Shown here in pieces: positions 31,460-45,500 of a DNA stretch of 64,000 nt. Where the stretch lies: contig NC_090951.1 in NCBI RefSeq assembly GCF_040807025.1, positions 30,283,573-30,347,572 of the forward strand, in the 5' to 3' direction. The notes under the pieces were generated by a model that was not told the DNA's origin, ran no database searches, and saw only the letters and a program-made list of their open reading frames with translations. The DNA comes from Struthio camelus. Lineage: Eukaryota; Chordata; Aves; Struthioniformes; Struthionidae. The first letter of the stretch is position 1. Every line of letters begins with the position of its first letter. The translations under genes and the position numbers were made by a program.

Positions 31460-34400
31460 GCTGCGGTGCCGTCCTTCCCCCGGGCTGGGGGTGGGGGGGC
31501 CACGGCGCCGGCACCAGGGACGGGCAGCGGTTTAGCACCTTTAGCCAGGGCGGTGCAGCCAGCGCCCCCAGGGCTGGCGTTTTCAGGGGGTCGCCCGAGC
31601 GGCCGCTGCTGCATCCCGGCCCCGCGCGGCCCCTTGGTGGTGAACAGAGCCGCCTTTCACGGGCACCCTTGCCCGGCAGCTGGGGCGGAAAGACCTCGCC
31701 GGGGAACACAGCGCGCCTTGTTCTGCCCTGCCGCAGGCGTTTTGGCTTCGCCCGCGGCAGCGCTGGTGCCCCTGCAGCCCCCTCGGGGCGCTGCCCCCCC
31801 AACCGGGGCCGATGTGGCTGCGGGAGCTGGGGTGCCATGGCCTGGGTGCAGTCGCACCGCTGGCTCCCGCGGCCGGGCTGGGGGCCGATTTAGGAGGCCC
31901 GTGGCACTCTGCTTCCCTGTGTTTTCCCTGCCCTTTTCCTGTGGGAAAGGGTCTTTTGCATCCTGTCCCGCCACCGCTTGGGACAGCAGCGTTTTGCCGC
32001 AGGAGATGAAAGCAGGCGGAGTCGCGAGTGCTGTGAAGAGCAGAGAATTGATCTCAGGGAGTGGGCAAGGGTAGGCCGTGGGGGAGGAAATGGGCTTTAT
32101 CCAGGGAAAAATGTTACTCAGCCTTTAATGAGACCCCACCGGTCCATGAGCCCTTCCCAGCAGTAAATTACCCGGAGCCTCTGCCAGCTAATTACTTTAC
32201 AAGGGAAGGCTGGGCGCTGGCCCCCGCCCCGCTGCCCCGGCGGGGTCCCTGGCGGCACGGCCAGGACAGCCAGCGCCCGCGCCTGCCTCGGCCCCAGCAG
32301 AGGGGCCCAGCCTGCCGCCCCCCCCACCCCGGCCACCCCCCCAGCAGCCGCGCAGGGACCTGCGAGCAAGTCTTCACTCCCCTGCGAAACGCGCTTGGCT
32401 CAAGCTCAGCAAGTCGTTCCAGACAAAAGAGAAGGCAAGATTGGGGACAAAAAAACTGCCTGATCGGGAAAAGCAAGCAGCAGGGCTCTGTTTTGTTGTT
32501 TTTCCATTTGCAAGGCTGGGCTAGGTCATCTTTCTCCAGATTTACTCCCTTTCTGATCTGGTTTAACCTCGATTTCACCCAGATTTGCGTTTGGCTGGCA
32601 GGCTGGGCCAGGGGAGGCGTTTTTGGTGCAGGACAGCCCATGAGGCTGGTCTGCCTGATTTAGCAATTACCGCTTTGGCCCAGGAAGCTGGAAACAAGCC
32701 CCCTAGTGACACAAATGCACCCCCTTCCCCCCCCCCCCCCCCCCGGCCCGGCAGCTCCCGGGGGCAGGCGAGTGGGAACCTCTGACTGTTTTAGTGCGGC
32801 AGCATCTGGCTGTGCTCACTCCCAGGAATGCTCCTCTGGGGCGGCTGCTTGGGGCGAGAAACAGATTTTGCTGGAAAAGGGCTCCTCTGTGCTCTGCCCT
32901 GCCGAGGGCACCCACCTGTTGCACCCTGGGCACTCCCAAAATGGGGCTGGTTCCCTCCCTCGCCCCAGCCCTGCGCGACTGGCAGCAGAAGTGGCACAGG
33001 AGAGAAAGTGAAAGGGATGAATCCAGCCAAAAAGCCAGGCAGTGGGAAACAGTGGCCTGGCACCGTTGCCCTCCCTGTGTGCCTGGGGCTGAAAGCAGCT
33101 GCAGGGACAGGCAGCAGCTGCAGTTCCCATGGTGGGTGCAGCCCTCCCCCTCTCCGGCCCCCAGCCTGGGGGTGCTGAGGTTGCTGCAGGGTGCAGGGGA
33201 GGCACCCCAGAACCTGGGACCTGGAGAGACACTGGCTCCCGGGGGGGGGAGCCTGGCGAGGCAGCCAAGGATGCCTGGGCCAGCCTGTCCCCTTGTCCAG
33301 CCTCGGTTGGGGGGGGGGACTGCTCCTCACTGCTGGGCTGGGGGTGGGGGGGAGGAGGCAGAGCCTGGCAGAGCTGCCCAGACAGGTCGTGGCAGGGGAC
33401 TAGTGGCACTGGGAGCAGGGCCCCAGGCTGCCCCAGTTCAGGGTGGCAGGGGCAGGACACTATTTCCCATCCCCTATTTTTCCCCAGCCGCTGCAGCGGA
33501 GCCAGTGCCAGGATCCTGAGGCCATCTGGAAATGCTCACTGACAGAAGTGAGGGACCGCGCCAGAGACAAAAAACCTGGCATTTCAGCAGCTGGGCTCAG
33601 AGCCATAGTGCTGCCTTCTCCTCCCATGGCCTCTTGGGGCTCCCTGCTGCCTCCTGCTCTGCCCTGCTGCCAGCCTGGGGCACCCAGTGGGTCCCAGCTG
33701 TGGGGCTGGCACCAGCAACCCCAGGGAGGCATTGCACCCCACAGGCTTCAGCAAAGAGGCATTTGCCCCAGGGCCCTGTCTCGCTGTCCTGCTGTGTCCT
33801 CGGGTCCCTGTGGCATGCAGGAACCCCCCCCCCCCCAAGGGCAGGGATGAAGCTTGGCAGGAAGGGATGGGCTGTTGGAGCTGCCCCCAAACCAGGATCC
33901 TTGCACCTCCTGGCAGCTTGGCTTCATGCAAGTCCCGCTCAGCCCGGGCCCTGCCAGCAACTGGGCAGTCATACCAGGAGCCTCCCCGCCTCTGTGGCTT
34001 CCCAAAATAGGCTGGAGAAGCCAGACCTGGAAAAGCCCCTTGATCTCAGCTTCCTCTAGGCTCTGCTGTGGCCAGAGCAGTCCTGGCCATGGGAAGTCCC
34101 AGCACATGGAGCCTAGTGAGGAGCTGGGGCTCCTCTTGCACTTGGTCCACAGCCCAAATCCTGCCAGCTTGGCTGGTGCCAGGCATACTGGCATGAGGGC
34201 ACCATGGCTGGCAGAAAGGCTGTCTGGCCGCTGTCCTCAGCCATCCTGTGCCTGCTTACCTCCCCCCCCCCCCCCCCCCCGGGGCCCCAAACACTCAGCT
34301 CTGGCTTGGGTGAGAGTGGAGCCTATAGCTGTGTGACCCAAGGTGCCGAGGCATCTCCCAGCTCCCTGGGCTGGAAACGAGTGTTGGGGTTGTCGAGGGG

Positions 34401-37400
34401 AGGAGGACCTCAGAGCAGGGTCCACCTGCTCAGAGAAGGAGCCGGGGAGCTGCAAAAGGAGCCTCCACCCTCCTCCTCTCTGTCTGGGGCATGCTCCCCC
34501 TCCTGTGTGCTGTGGGGGAGAGGACCTGGAAAGCAGAGAGGAAGCGGGGCTCAGCGCAGAGGAAAAGCTCATGTTCAGAAACACCGACCGGCTGGCCTCA
34601 AGGCCAGAGGAAATTCAGTTGGGGGAGGACGGAGGGAAGAGCCGTTTGGGGGGGGGGGGGGGGGAGGCGCAAAGGATTTGTGCAAAGCAGCGTGCTGAGG
34701 CAGCAGGAGGGTTCGAACTCACTGCCTGCAAATCCTGCTGGCAAGGTCAGAGGCCTCAGGTACTGCTGGGACAGTGGGGATGGGATGCTCCTGCCCATCA
34801 CTGAGAGGTGCTGGGGCTGATCTCCCAGCAGTGCCTAGGGACCCCAGTCTCTTCAATGCAGACATGCCCACTGCTCACATCTGTAAACCCAGAGACATCG
34901 CCTCTCATCCACCCCACAGCCACCAGCCCCTTCCTCTCGGGGATGGACCCTTCGTCTCAGGGGAGTTAGGTCATTTCTGGGGACATGAGGGCAACATATG
35001 AGGTGATAGCAGAGTCCCCTTGCTCCCCCCAACGACAACAGCTGGTGCCTGCACCAGCATACACAGTTCACCCATCCCACCCGAGGTCACTGAAAGCTGG
35101 ATGTGTGTCCTCCAGGAGTGTAGCATGGCTAAGGCCCGCTCAAAGGACCAGTACTGATGGAAAGACTGGGTGAAAAGCATCGTGCGAGGATTAGAAAGCA
35201 CACTCCAAACACCTTTCACTGCTCTGCCTACTGTTGCACCCTGCAACACTCTGAGCAACCCCCCCCCCCCCCCAAATCAGCCTGGACAGGGCAGACCAGC
35301 CCCAGTCCGTGCTACCCTCTACTGCACTGCTCTTGCCCCCAGCCTCGCCAAACCTTAGGCAACCTCACTCAGTCAAGCTAAGCTGGGGCTACCATGTGCC
35401 CCAAGCCTCCCCCTTTCCCCCAGCCTACAGTATAAGGGGTCTTGCTGGTCTCGCAAGGGGTTCCAGAGCAACTCCCTCTGCTGGGGAAAGCGAGGTCTAT
35501 TTTAGCACAGTGCCACTTAGTGTCCATCAGCTTCTCACCTCCAGCAGCTCCAGGGTCATCCCCATCATGTCCCGGGGTTAGTTCTCAGGGCACACAGCCA
35601 TTCCCTCATCCAAATAAAACCTTGCTTGGGTGGTCCCATTTTGCAGCTTGCCTGGGGAAGCTCTAACCCCTCTCTCACGCACACCAGCAGGGCAGAAAGA
35701 TCTGCTCTCCTTGTGTGCAGAAGTGGCCAAAGTCCCCAATATGGTCATTCATTTTTCCTGGGCAGTGGCCAATGGCAAAACTCAAAATAAATATTTCCCT
35801 CGCCTCCAGCACCACCCGCCCCATGCTAGACAACAGCTGCAGAGGATTAATGTCAGCTAGGAGGAACAACCCCTCTACAAAGAAGGCAACGTTTGGCCCA
35901 AGACATCCAGGGAGAAACAGAAAGGGAGACAGAGAGAAGCAGAGTTTGGCTCAGATTTTGGTGATTCCTGAAGATCCCCTTGATGATCAGATCAGAAGCA
36001 AATCTGACTTTCTCCTCTGCAAAGTAAGGAAAGGAGAAACCACAATATGGTCCATGAAGGTCATCTGTCACTCACTCTCACTGCACATGCTGGGGAGCCC
36101 AGCCTGGGACCCTGCTCCTTTACATAAGGTGCTTAGGTCAGGATCTGCTTAATGTGAACAGGACAAAGCAAAAAACAGACCTAGGAAGGGGAAAGTCACA
36201 GGTGGGGACAGATGCTGGGACCCTAGCTCCCATACCAGTTTCCAGCTCCACTGAGCTGGACTGCATCTTGCCTGCACCGCTTCTGTCTCAGCTGTAGTGT
36301 GCGATGGGTGGAAAGGTTTCTAGGAACACCCCGTCATCCACTTTCCCTGCTGGAAGCCATTCACTGCTGCCACCTGGCAGGGCAGAGCTGCCCCAAGGAG
36401 ATCAGGGGGCAAGAAAAGTCCCAGAGTTGGCTGGCCCTATGCAGTGACCATCAACAGCTTGGCAGCACTCCTGGTCAGGAGGAGCAACCCCGCAGGGAGC
36501 CGTTCTCTGGCTTGCCCCCAGGCTGCCGGAGGAGCAGTGCAGGGGAGGGTTGTTCTCCCATTGCTCAGCTCCAAGGTGCTGCAGCCCATACACTTGACAT
36601 CTTCCAGTGGCCAAGATTTCAAAGGGAAGCTTTGCCTTTGATGTAGAAAGCAAGCTCTGAGCACTCCTGTCCTGATCAAAGCGCACACTTGCAGGACCTT
36701 GCCCCAGCCAATAAAAGAGGAGGACGAAAAGCTTGCAGAAGCAAGGAAAACTCATCTTTGGACAGACCCTGCTCCACCCTGGGTTGAAACTTTCCAAGGG
36801 CTCCCCCGTGATGAGAGATTCCTTTCCCTCCCACTAGACATAAATTAAAATAAAGCTTTAAGAAGGAGCAGGCTGCCCACAGAAAGGTGAATGAGCAGGA
36901 GATATTTAAGACCTATTTTCTGCCGGCGTCTAAATTGAGCCAGAAATTCCCCCCACACTTCTCTTTGCCCCTCATATGTGTCCCAGCCAGGTCAAAAGCT
37001 AACTGAAGTGGCAAAAACATGGGCCCTTCATCACAAAAGATTTGCTTTTACTCTAGAAAACTAGTGCTGACAGGATTCCTGTGACATTTTGGCCTATCTG
37101 CTGCCAGCATCGTGCTTTCCCATGGGGAGGGGGAAGAGCATCCAAACTTCACTTGCCCTCACGTCAGCGAGAGAGTCAAAAGATTTGATGAGAGAGGGGG
37201 ATTAGAAGAGGAAGATTTTTGAACTATGCTATGTAAACCCACTATCGTCTGGCCCTAAAGGAAAGAGCCACTATCTAACGCTGCTCTGCTTTGTACAACA
37301 TGTAAACAGGAAGATTCAGTATTTTGTTTCATGTTAAAAAATACACAGAGGGCCCACGTGGATGTACGGGTTTGTGGCTGGGAATCTATCCCAGCAAATC

Positions 37401-39070
37401 CACTGGCACAGCTCCCTAGAGGTCAGGCAGGAGTTGGCAGCAGGACCCACCTAATTTCTCTGCCCAGGCAGCCAGCCCAGGGACCCAGAGAACCTAGTCA
37501 GCTTTAATGTGTTAAGGTCACTCACTCAGAGCAAGTCCGAATCCTCAGTGGACAAGGGGTGACTGGTCCCTGCCCGTTACCCACAGCATCCTCGAAGATG
37601 GGCCCCAAGGGGGCAGGGAAACACAGTAGTCTCCCAGTGAGTGCTTGGCTGCCAGTGACTACTGAAAATATGTGCTTGCGAGCAAAGGTTTGTGGGAAAA
37701 GATGCATGCCTTACCTTGCCTGGGCTTGATGGATTCCCTCTGCCGCTGAGACTCCCCCATTCCCCCAGCCCTGGCAAGCCTTGCAACTGTGTTAGGAAAG
37801 CCTAGCAATGGACTTCATTGAGGCCAAGCCTTGGCACAGGATACAGTGTGATTCCACTTAACAAATCTCAAGTCCAGCCAAGCCTTGACAGACGTCAAGG
37901 CAAGATGTATGGTGCCTTCCCATGCGGACTTCCTTGGCTGACCAGATCTACCAAGCTATTCGGTCGTTATAACAACTGGAAAGCCTTCTGCAAGCACAAC
38001 CCAGCACCGACAGCATGGGTCAGCCCCTCTGTTTCAAATCCTCCTAATTTAATGATTTAAAAAAAGGCAGTTGCATGCTAGGACACCCTAGAGGTCTAGG
38101 CTGCAGAGGTAGAAGCGGGGTCTGTATGAAGGAACTGCTGACTCTGACAGTGCACAGAGCCACCAAACCTTTAAACCAGCTGGAGAGTCAGCAGCCAGGA
38201 TCAAACCCAGGAGCTGGGGCACGTTCAGAGCCCTCAGCATGCTCTCCTTCTGGGAAAGACCAGTTTTGTTTTAAGGTACAATAACATACAGGCAGTTTTC
38301 CCAACTCACTGTACAACCCAGCACCAGGGATGGATCATTACTAGCCTAGGTACCTGCTGACCTGATTAATTGCTTGGGGCTTGGCCCCAGGGAGGAAAGG
38401 TGTCAGCTACTCTCAGACTTTCTCTGTTACTGATGGAGGTTTGCAGCCTCCTCTCAGCAAGCCTTTCCACAACAAAAGCAAATTGGTTTGAAATCGGGAA
38501 GGGCTGCTTCAGAACAGGAAGAGACTTCTGCTTCTTTTATGCTGCTTTGCTAAACCTCCCCTTTGATCCCCAGGGAAAGGGACAATTTGGCAGCTGGAAG
38601 GCTATTGTGTGCCTTTTGCTATAAGTAGCTGCTAAAAGCTTGGTTGAGAGCTGGAGTGAGTTGTATAACTACACAGCTAACTGGACTGTGCCCTACCAGG
38701 CAGATAAGACTAGTTTGTCACTGTTGAGAAAATGGCTTCAAATAAGGGAATGAAAAATCCATTTCCATCTTCCAAAAGTGAACAGCATGAGTTTTGCTAC
38801 AGGTCCATTATCCTGAACCTCAGGTGCTGGAATAAGCCACAATGGACAGATCCCATCTCCTGTATGGGAAACCATAGTGTTTTTCCCCTCTCCAGATTAC
38901 TGTTGTCCATGGCTGTATTCTCCCTTAAAAAGGAAGGCTGCCAATCAAAGTCAAATTCAGAGGCAAATTTTAACATCTGAGTTCCTAACGAAATTCCTCA
39001 GCACTTTCTGAAGCGCTAACACGTGCAAGTGAATGGACCCATCACAGGAGGAAGACACGAGGAACAGACT
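31460..39070. other. Intergenic, convergent MMP15/CFAP20 spacer
   Basis: About 7.6 kb between two genes that converge. No coding exon was recognised on either strand. The first kilobase is GC-rich. From 32.7 to 35.3 kb there is a cluster of long poly-C and poly-G runs. From 36 to 39 kb the base composition is ordinary. I recognised no interspersed repeat, though old ones could be missed by eye. Confidence 0.6.
32727..35273. repeat. Cluster of poly-C/poly-G runs
   Basis: Within 2.5 kb there are C18 (32727-32744), G9 and G10 (33241-33249, 33309-33318), C13 (33824-33836), C19 followed by GGGGCCCC (34262-34280), G17 (34648-34664) and C17 (35257-35273). They lie in different sequence contexts and on both strands, so they are not copies of one dispersed element. 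Confidence 0.85.
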
Positions 39071-39071
39071 T

Positions 39072-39551
39072 ACAAACAGACTCAAATGTTTAATAACTTT
39101 CCAAGAGTGAGTATTACATCCATATTTAGAGCATATATAAAATAAGAGATGGAAAACCAGGAAGGAAAATAAAATTGGTATCTTCAAGAGGGCACACTTA
39201 ACCCTGTAATTCCTGTTGAATCCTCTCTTCGGATGCAGAGTGGCCACTTTCAGCGACCACTCTGTGCAACATAAGAGATTAGGTACCATGCCACTTGCAT
39301 TGTTTAGACTCAGCATTTTAGGAATGGCCAGGAAATCTCCAATTCTGTTCAACTCACATACCAACAAGGCAGTCCCAGACCTGTTACATGGTTAATTGTG
39401 TCCTGTCCAGAAGGGGGATCCCAGATGAATCAAATTTACCCTAGGCAAGGTGAGCTGATCTAAAACTTGGTTTCAGTAGGGCCTTCTCTTCCACCTGCTT
39501 TTGTTTTCCTACTGACCCCAAACATTTCTTGCATCTCTTCCCAACATGATG
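39072..39551 (-). other. CFAP20: CFAP20 3' UTR
   Basis: About 480 bases from the stop codon (39554-39552) to the predicted cleavage site. No other feature was recognised in it. Confidence 0.5.
39089..39094 (-). terminator. CFAP20: Probable CFAP20 poly(A) signal
   Basis: The plus strand tttaat gives ATTAAA on the minus strand. It is followed on that strand by U/GU-rich sequence (TGTTTGTAAGTCTGTT), a good downstream element. Cleavage is expected near 39070-39078. Confidence 0.5.
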
Positions 39552-42500
39552 TTATTGCTGGACAGAGCAGGGAGAAGAAAGAAGACACTTATTAGACACT
39601 TCACATACAGGCAGCACTAAGCAGACTGTACTGGGTGGGCTCCGAGTGTTCCCTGGGCACCTCTGCAAGGCTCCAACAGTCCAGAAAGAAGTGACAGGTT
39701 CCCCAAAGGCATTATATACTGAGAACACTGCCTTCTACCTCCCACTAAGATCAGTGCCTGAGACCCCCTTCAGCTCCTAGAAATTTTGCCCAGGAGTCTT
39801 CTCTGCTAAAGGTGGAGGCATCTGCATTGAGACAGCTTGGCTCTGGCCAAGAAGGTGCTTCCCCAGAGAGCCACGCTGCCAATATGCTGGGGACTCCTGT
39901 CCCATTGCTGTAAGAGCAGAGCTCACCATGTCCTCCTGCCAAACTGCCACAATCTTGCCCACCCCCTTCTCACCTCAGCACCACCATCTGCACTGGGGCA
40001 GGGAAGAGAATTAGAAGGGGGTAAATTTGGGCTGGAGGGACACAAATGGCATCTCTCCTGGGAGACGAGCATGGAGCTGCAACCAGCTCTAACAAAAGCC
40101 ACTGTACTGAGTCATGGATGAATCCAAAGGTTACCAAGAGATGCCTGGAGGCTGCTGCTCTGCCCAGAGTCCTTCAACACCACCTAGAAGGACACTGAAA
40201 GCAGCAGCACAGCTCACCCTGCTCCTAGATGGGAATGACCACTTCCATGTTGTTTCGCAGGAAACTCATTCAGCAATCCACTGGACAAAATGCTCACCCT
40301 AGCACCAGCCAGGGTGCTTCCTGGCTACAGGCCAAACCATAAAACCTACCAATAAACATTCTGCTCCTAGGTGAAAACTTTGGATTGCAAAGACAGAGGG
40401 AGGAGGAACGTTAGCCCTGGCCCAGCTATTGCTCCCACTCTCCTGGCCCATAGCTAGCTCACCTTGGCCTTGTTCTGGACAGGCAGATACAGCTTGAACT
40501 CAGCTGGGAGTTCATCCTCTGAGTAAAGCCGGTCGGAGAAATACACCCGTCTGATGCGACAGTTGGCATGGATCTGAGAGTCAAAATAGAGAGTCAGTCC
40601 CTTTTTCCATATGCTTTCTCCACATTCAGCTTTGCCTTCATGCAGCAGCCTGTCTCCTCTGAAGTCTTCCCCTCTTTCAGTCTGCCCATTGCTGCAGGGT
40701 GATTTCCACCTCTTGCCCCAGTGCCCCTACTGCTTTCCTCCTAGCTGCTCTGCACTCCCCTCACACCACAGATATGGGGACAGGATGTCCCAGCATGCCA
40801 TCAGTTCTCAATCACTGTTATGGGGACTGAAAGCCAGTGGACCTACAGATCGTTGACGGCCAGCAAAGCATCCTGTTTGTTTCACAAGGAGAGAGACTTG
40901 TTTTGGCTACTCCATTTTAAGCCTCCTGCCTGAATCTTCTCAGGAGCCTCAGTGCCTCTCTCCAAATCTGATAGTGCACCACAGAAGAAAGGTTGGCTCA
41001 CGCTCTTTGTCCTGTGCTAGATGCTCTCTTCAGCAACCTGAGCTGGCTCCAGAAATTTGGCCAAACTCTGCCATCTCCACAAAGTCAGTTCTACCTAGGG
41101 GCTTAGTAGCAGAAGGTTCTTTGCTATGAACTCCCCTCTGCTTCTCCACTGGTATCAGCACTAGTGAGGAAGACACTCTCAGCCTGCTGTATTTTTAACA
41201 CTCCCTCTTTAGAGCCTCCCTGAGGACAGGAATGAACACTGCTCTGTCTGTGCCCACAAGGCAGCACTGCCACCAATAGTAGCCAACAAAGAAGCCGCTC
41301 TAGCCCCTTCACGGGACAAAACACGTATGTGAGAAGCTAGACACTTCCCAGGTGTTTACCCTGATATCAGCAGACAACACCACAGGGAACTGCAGCAGTT
41401 CCATTATATCAAGGAGAGAGGCATTCTCTTTACACAAGCATTCCTCACAATAACTCATGTCATTCAACATGGTGAATGTTAATCCGCAGCACAAGAGCCA
41501 AGTCTCACGTCCTCCAAAGAAACAAGCGCTGCTTTGGCTTTAGTTCAAGGAGATCTGCAAAGGCTGGGCCACTTCACCACCTTAGGGAACAAGCCTGATC
41601 AGGGGGACACACAAAGAACACACCACCCTGGGTCTGCACCAGCCAGGAACCCAGAGGGATGATCATCTGACACAGTCATGCCTGACCCATTGCTGTCTGG
41701 TATGTTCAAACAGTGCTGCACTACACAGCTAACACTGAGCAGGTATTGTCCCAGGAGGACACACGTGGTGTGCTGCAGCAAACTAAGTGGACTGCAACTC
41801 TTACCCTAGCTGACAACCAGAAAGAGGGAAAGGAAAAAAAAAAAAGGCGACGGGCTCCTTCACTACAGAGAAACCCAGTAAAGTGAGGCAGGACTGAAGT
41901 CTCCATTGTCTCCTCCCACAGTGCACTGCAAGGAGTGGGACTGGCAAAGGAATAAGTCAGGGTAAAGCCCAGATTCCTGATCTCCAACAAGGCTGTTCCA
42001 ACCAGTTAGAAGACTACCTCCAGGTGATCTCTGTGTAGGACAAACCTGTTTCGTACCTGAACTCTTAGGGTCTCAATGTAATTTGTCCCATAAGCCCGGC
42101 GCGTGAAGTCTGAAAGGTTGAATTGGATTTGGTTCCAACCATCATCCAGCCGCATGGGCATAGTGCAGATGAAGGGCTTCACCCGAGTTGTGCTCTGGTA
42201 GTTACTCGCCCGGAAGCGCCGGCGTACGTTCTTATCATCCAGCACCTGGGGCGGGAAAGCAAGGCAGCTGATTCAGAAGTGAGTGGCTCTCAGTTCTCTG
42301 AGACAACAGCAAATCTAGACTCGAGTTCTATTTGTCTGTAAGAGAGGACATTCCTGTTCTTATCCCCTCCATTTCATAGAAGTATTTTTAAGATAGCAAA
42401 TCAACTCTGTTTCAGAAACAGCTATGAAGCGATCGTGAGCTGACTGGTGCTCCCATACTGTCATAGCAGAAGACCTGACACAGGATATGACCAAGAAAGC

Positions 42501-45500
42501 ACAAACTGTTTTGAGGACCACACTGCCTGGGACAAAGACAACAGTAAGACTACAGGCTCCTTAGGACCTTGCTCAACAGTCACTGCAAAAACACTCTCCA
42601 GTCCCTGGAGGAACCTCACCACTCTGCTCTCCTCACCTGCACTTCAAAAGTGAAATATTTCTTCAGGTTCTTGATGATCATCACTAGGAAAGGTAGTTTG
42701 ATGCCCAGGGTCTTCTTTGGGTCAGCAGGGCATGTGATGTACGTGGTACTGAGAGGGACAGAAAGATGCTTTAGGATCTCACGCAGCACAAAGCCCACAG
42801 TCTGAACCCCAAACCTCTTACTTGACTTAAGGCAATCCTGGAGGGCAGGCAGACAATAGATAGCTGTGATAAGATCTCAGCAACAACCTATAGGGCTTCC
42901 TATAACAGGAGGTAGAGTTTCAGAGGTAGTAGCAGGGAGAACAAGATAAAAGGCCCAAAGAGGACATGTCAAATCCCACTTTTCCCATTCAGGACACTGA
43001 ACACTCTCCTGGACAGCTTCACCTTCCTAATTTCAAGGCCATGTCAGCACAGTTTCTTTACACAACCTCCTCCTAGCTCTTGACTGAACAGGTAGAGCCC
43101 CCCAGAACACAGCAGAAGCCCTATGTACTGTATATGGCTAAGAAAACAGAGGCCATTAGCCCTAGAAGCACACGTCACATCTGGCAAGTTCTGTATCAAC
43201 ACATCTTAGGATGAAGAGAAGCGTTGGCTCAGCCTGTCTGTAGGAGAGGAGTCTCCACTGCCCTTATAAGGAGCGCCCTGCTCTCAATCTCCCCTGGAGA
43301 AGCCTTGGAGACTCCAAATCCATTAATGGAGGAGCCTGCGTAGCTCCCTCTAGTCGATGAAGACGAGATTGCTAAGTGAAGCACCATAAGCAAGTCCCCT
43401 CATAAATCTCCCTTTGATCTTCCTTCCTGCTGTCAGAGAGCAACTGTCACGTGAGAGCAGCAGAGCAGGCCTAAGATAATAAAGATGCAGAAGGCAGAGT
43501 GCTGCTTTGTCAGCAATTAGCTGCTTTGAGTGCTTTGAGGACTAGGTATCAAACAGAACTTTCTTCCTAACCAATAGGAAAATAAAGTGACTCTTTCCTT
43601 AGTCCCCATTGAGGATGACAGATAGCTCTACATGTGTGTGAGAGAAAGGTACAGTAGTTCCTCAGTGCTGCAGAAGGGTGGCAGTGATCTGACCCCAGAT
43701 CATTTTCTTCTATTTATCGAAGAAGAGATCATAGCAACGTCTGAAGGAAATGTCTGCTGGGCACCAACATCTTTCACACTGCTCCAGGGCACGCTAGGAG
43801 AAAAAGAGCCGCCCTCTCATACCTGACATTAGTTCCTTCGATCTCCAGCACGAGTGACTGGATGTCATTGTCAGTGATTCGTTTGATGTGGCCATTCCGC
43901 ACCTGGAACAGAAGCAAGGGAGACAACACAGAACATTACTTGCAAGGGAAACAAGAGACACCAAACTTCAGCGAGGAGACAGAGATCCTGGGAGAACCTG
44001 TCTATGTTCACTTGCCTTCTGTTGTCCTGGATGTCACTATTCCAAAGACTTCAATCATTACCCCAGAGTGCCAGAACTCCAAGCAAGAGTTTATGGCCCA
44101 GCACGCTGCACGGACGCTGAACCTAAGCTTCCGATCTATCAAAACACACTACAGTGAACACAAATGACTCAAGCCTCACACAAGAGGCCCAAATAAACAA
44201 ACAGAAAAAATGTTAGAGCAAGATCAAAACAGATTAGGATAAGGAGTAAAAAAAAAAAAAAAAAAAAAAAAAACCCAAGAAGGATCAGGAATACAGAGGC
44301 AAGGAAAGGAAGCCACTAGCCAGCCACTAGTCACCAAGAGGACTTGCTTTCTATTGCTGGACATGGCTGACCGCCTCTATGAAAAGGCGAGACCAGATGA
44401 GAATTTGGTTAAGATTCTTCGCAGTTACAGAGCACACAAGTGCAGAGCCATTGTCTGCTCTGTTAAGTGGCATGGGGATTCAGCTACATGGATGCAGCCA
44501 GCTCCCCGCAGAGCTCAGGGAGGCCAGAGCAGACTCAGAAGCCAACACAAACTCATTTTTCTCTGAAAGCAATGTGGCCGAATCCCAGCATCCAAGGATT
44601 TATTTTTTTAATAAAGCAGCTCATTTCCCATCAAATTTATCTCCATTTAAAAGGCACTTTGGCTAATTAAGCCCTCTCCTCTTCCCCGACGCTAGATCAG
44701 CGAATTGTAGTGCTCCTTCCGGTTCCATGAATTAATTTAACACCTATCACTGCCACTACTATATAGGATACATTAAGCTTCTAATGGGATGGCTGCACTC
44801 ATGAGGTATAAAATGATTTACAAGCTTGGCAATTCATCTCAAAACTGCTAAGTTCATTTCTTCATATGGACCTACCTGAGCAATGTTGTGCACATTTGCT
44901 GGAAGAAAGAGATAAGAGCTGTGAACAACTCACCTCTCTGGTCTGTCTCTACATTACATGCAGTTTCAAGAAATCTCTGCCCGGATCATCTAACTGCTGC
45001 TGATAAACACAAGAACACAACCTGCCCTGCCAGACTATTCTTAACCCTGCTTCAAGCCCACACAAATACTTCAAGAAAACATTAAGCTCAGAGAGAAAGA
45101 GGAACCTTAAAGGGTAACAGTCTCTCTCCTTTGCATCAAATGCAGCTCCCATGGATTTATAGGTCTGCTCAGAAGAAACTGACTGCACAGGATCTAGATG
45201 AGTTGGCAGCTTTTTTTTTTTTTTTTTCCTCCCCCCAAATGTTAAATTACCAGCGACCGGAAGCAGCCCAGTAGAAGCCTCATGTGCCTCTCTGTATTAG
45301 CAGTAGCAATTGGCATATGGGAAACTAAATCCTGGAATCCACAGGGATATTGTGTGCCAATTTAACACCAGGAAATAACCCTGCTTAACCAGGCCACAGT
45401 AGTACACAAGAAAGTCTGCCTCCATGCCATGTAAGACAGTTTTCACTAGGGGTAGCTTACAACTCCTTAGAAGGGAGAAGGTTCTGGTTTGGGCTTCTCT

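Noticed and set aside
31112-32074. 320-codon plus-strand ORF overlapping the end of MMP15
   Set aside because: Starts in the MMP15 3' UTR, is rich in Ala/Pro/Gly/Arg and has no domain. Long for its place, but the DNA is GC-rich and other frames are open too.
34710-34720. GGTTCGAACTC, like a tRNA B box
   Set aside because: No matching A box, acceptor stem or anticodon arm around it.
44248-44273. A26 run as the tail of a retrocopied gene
   Set aside because: No mRNA-like sequence before it and no flanking duplication seen; a simple homopolymer is enough.
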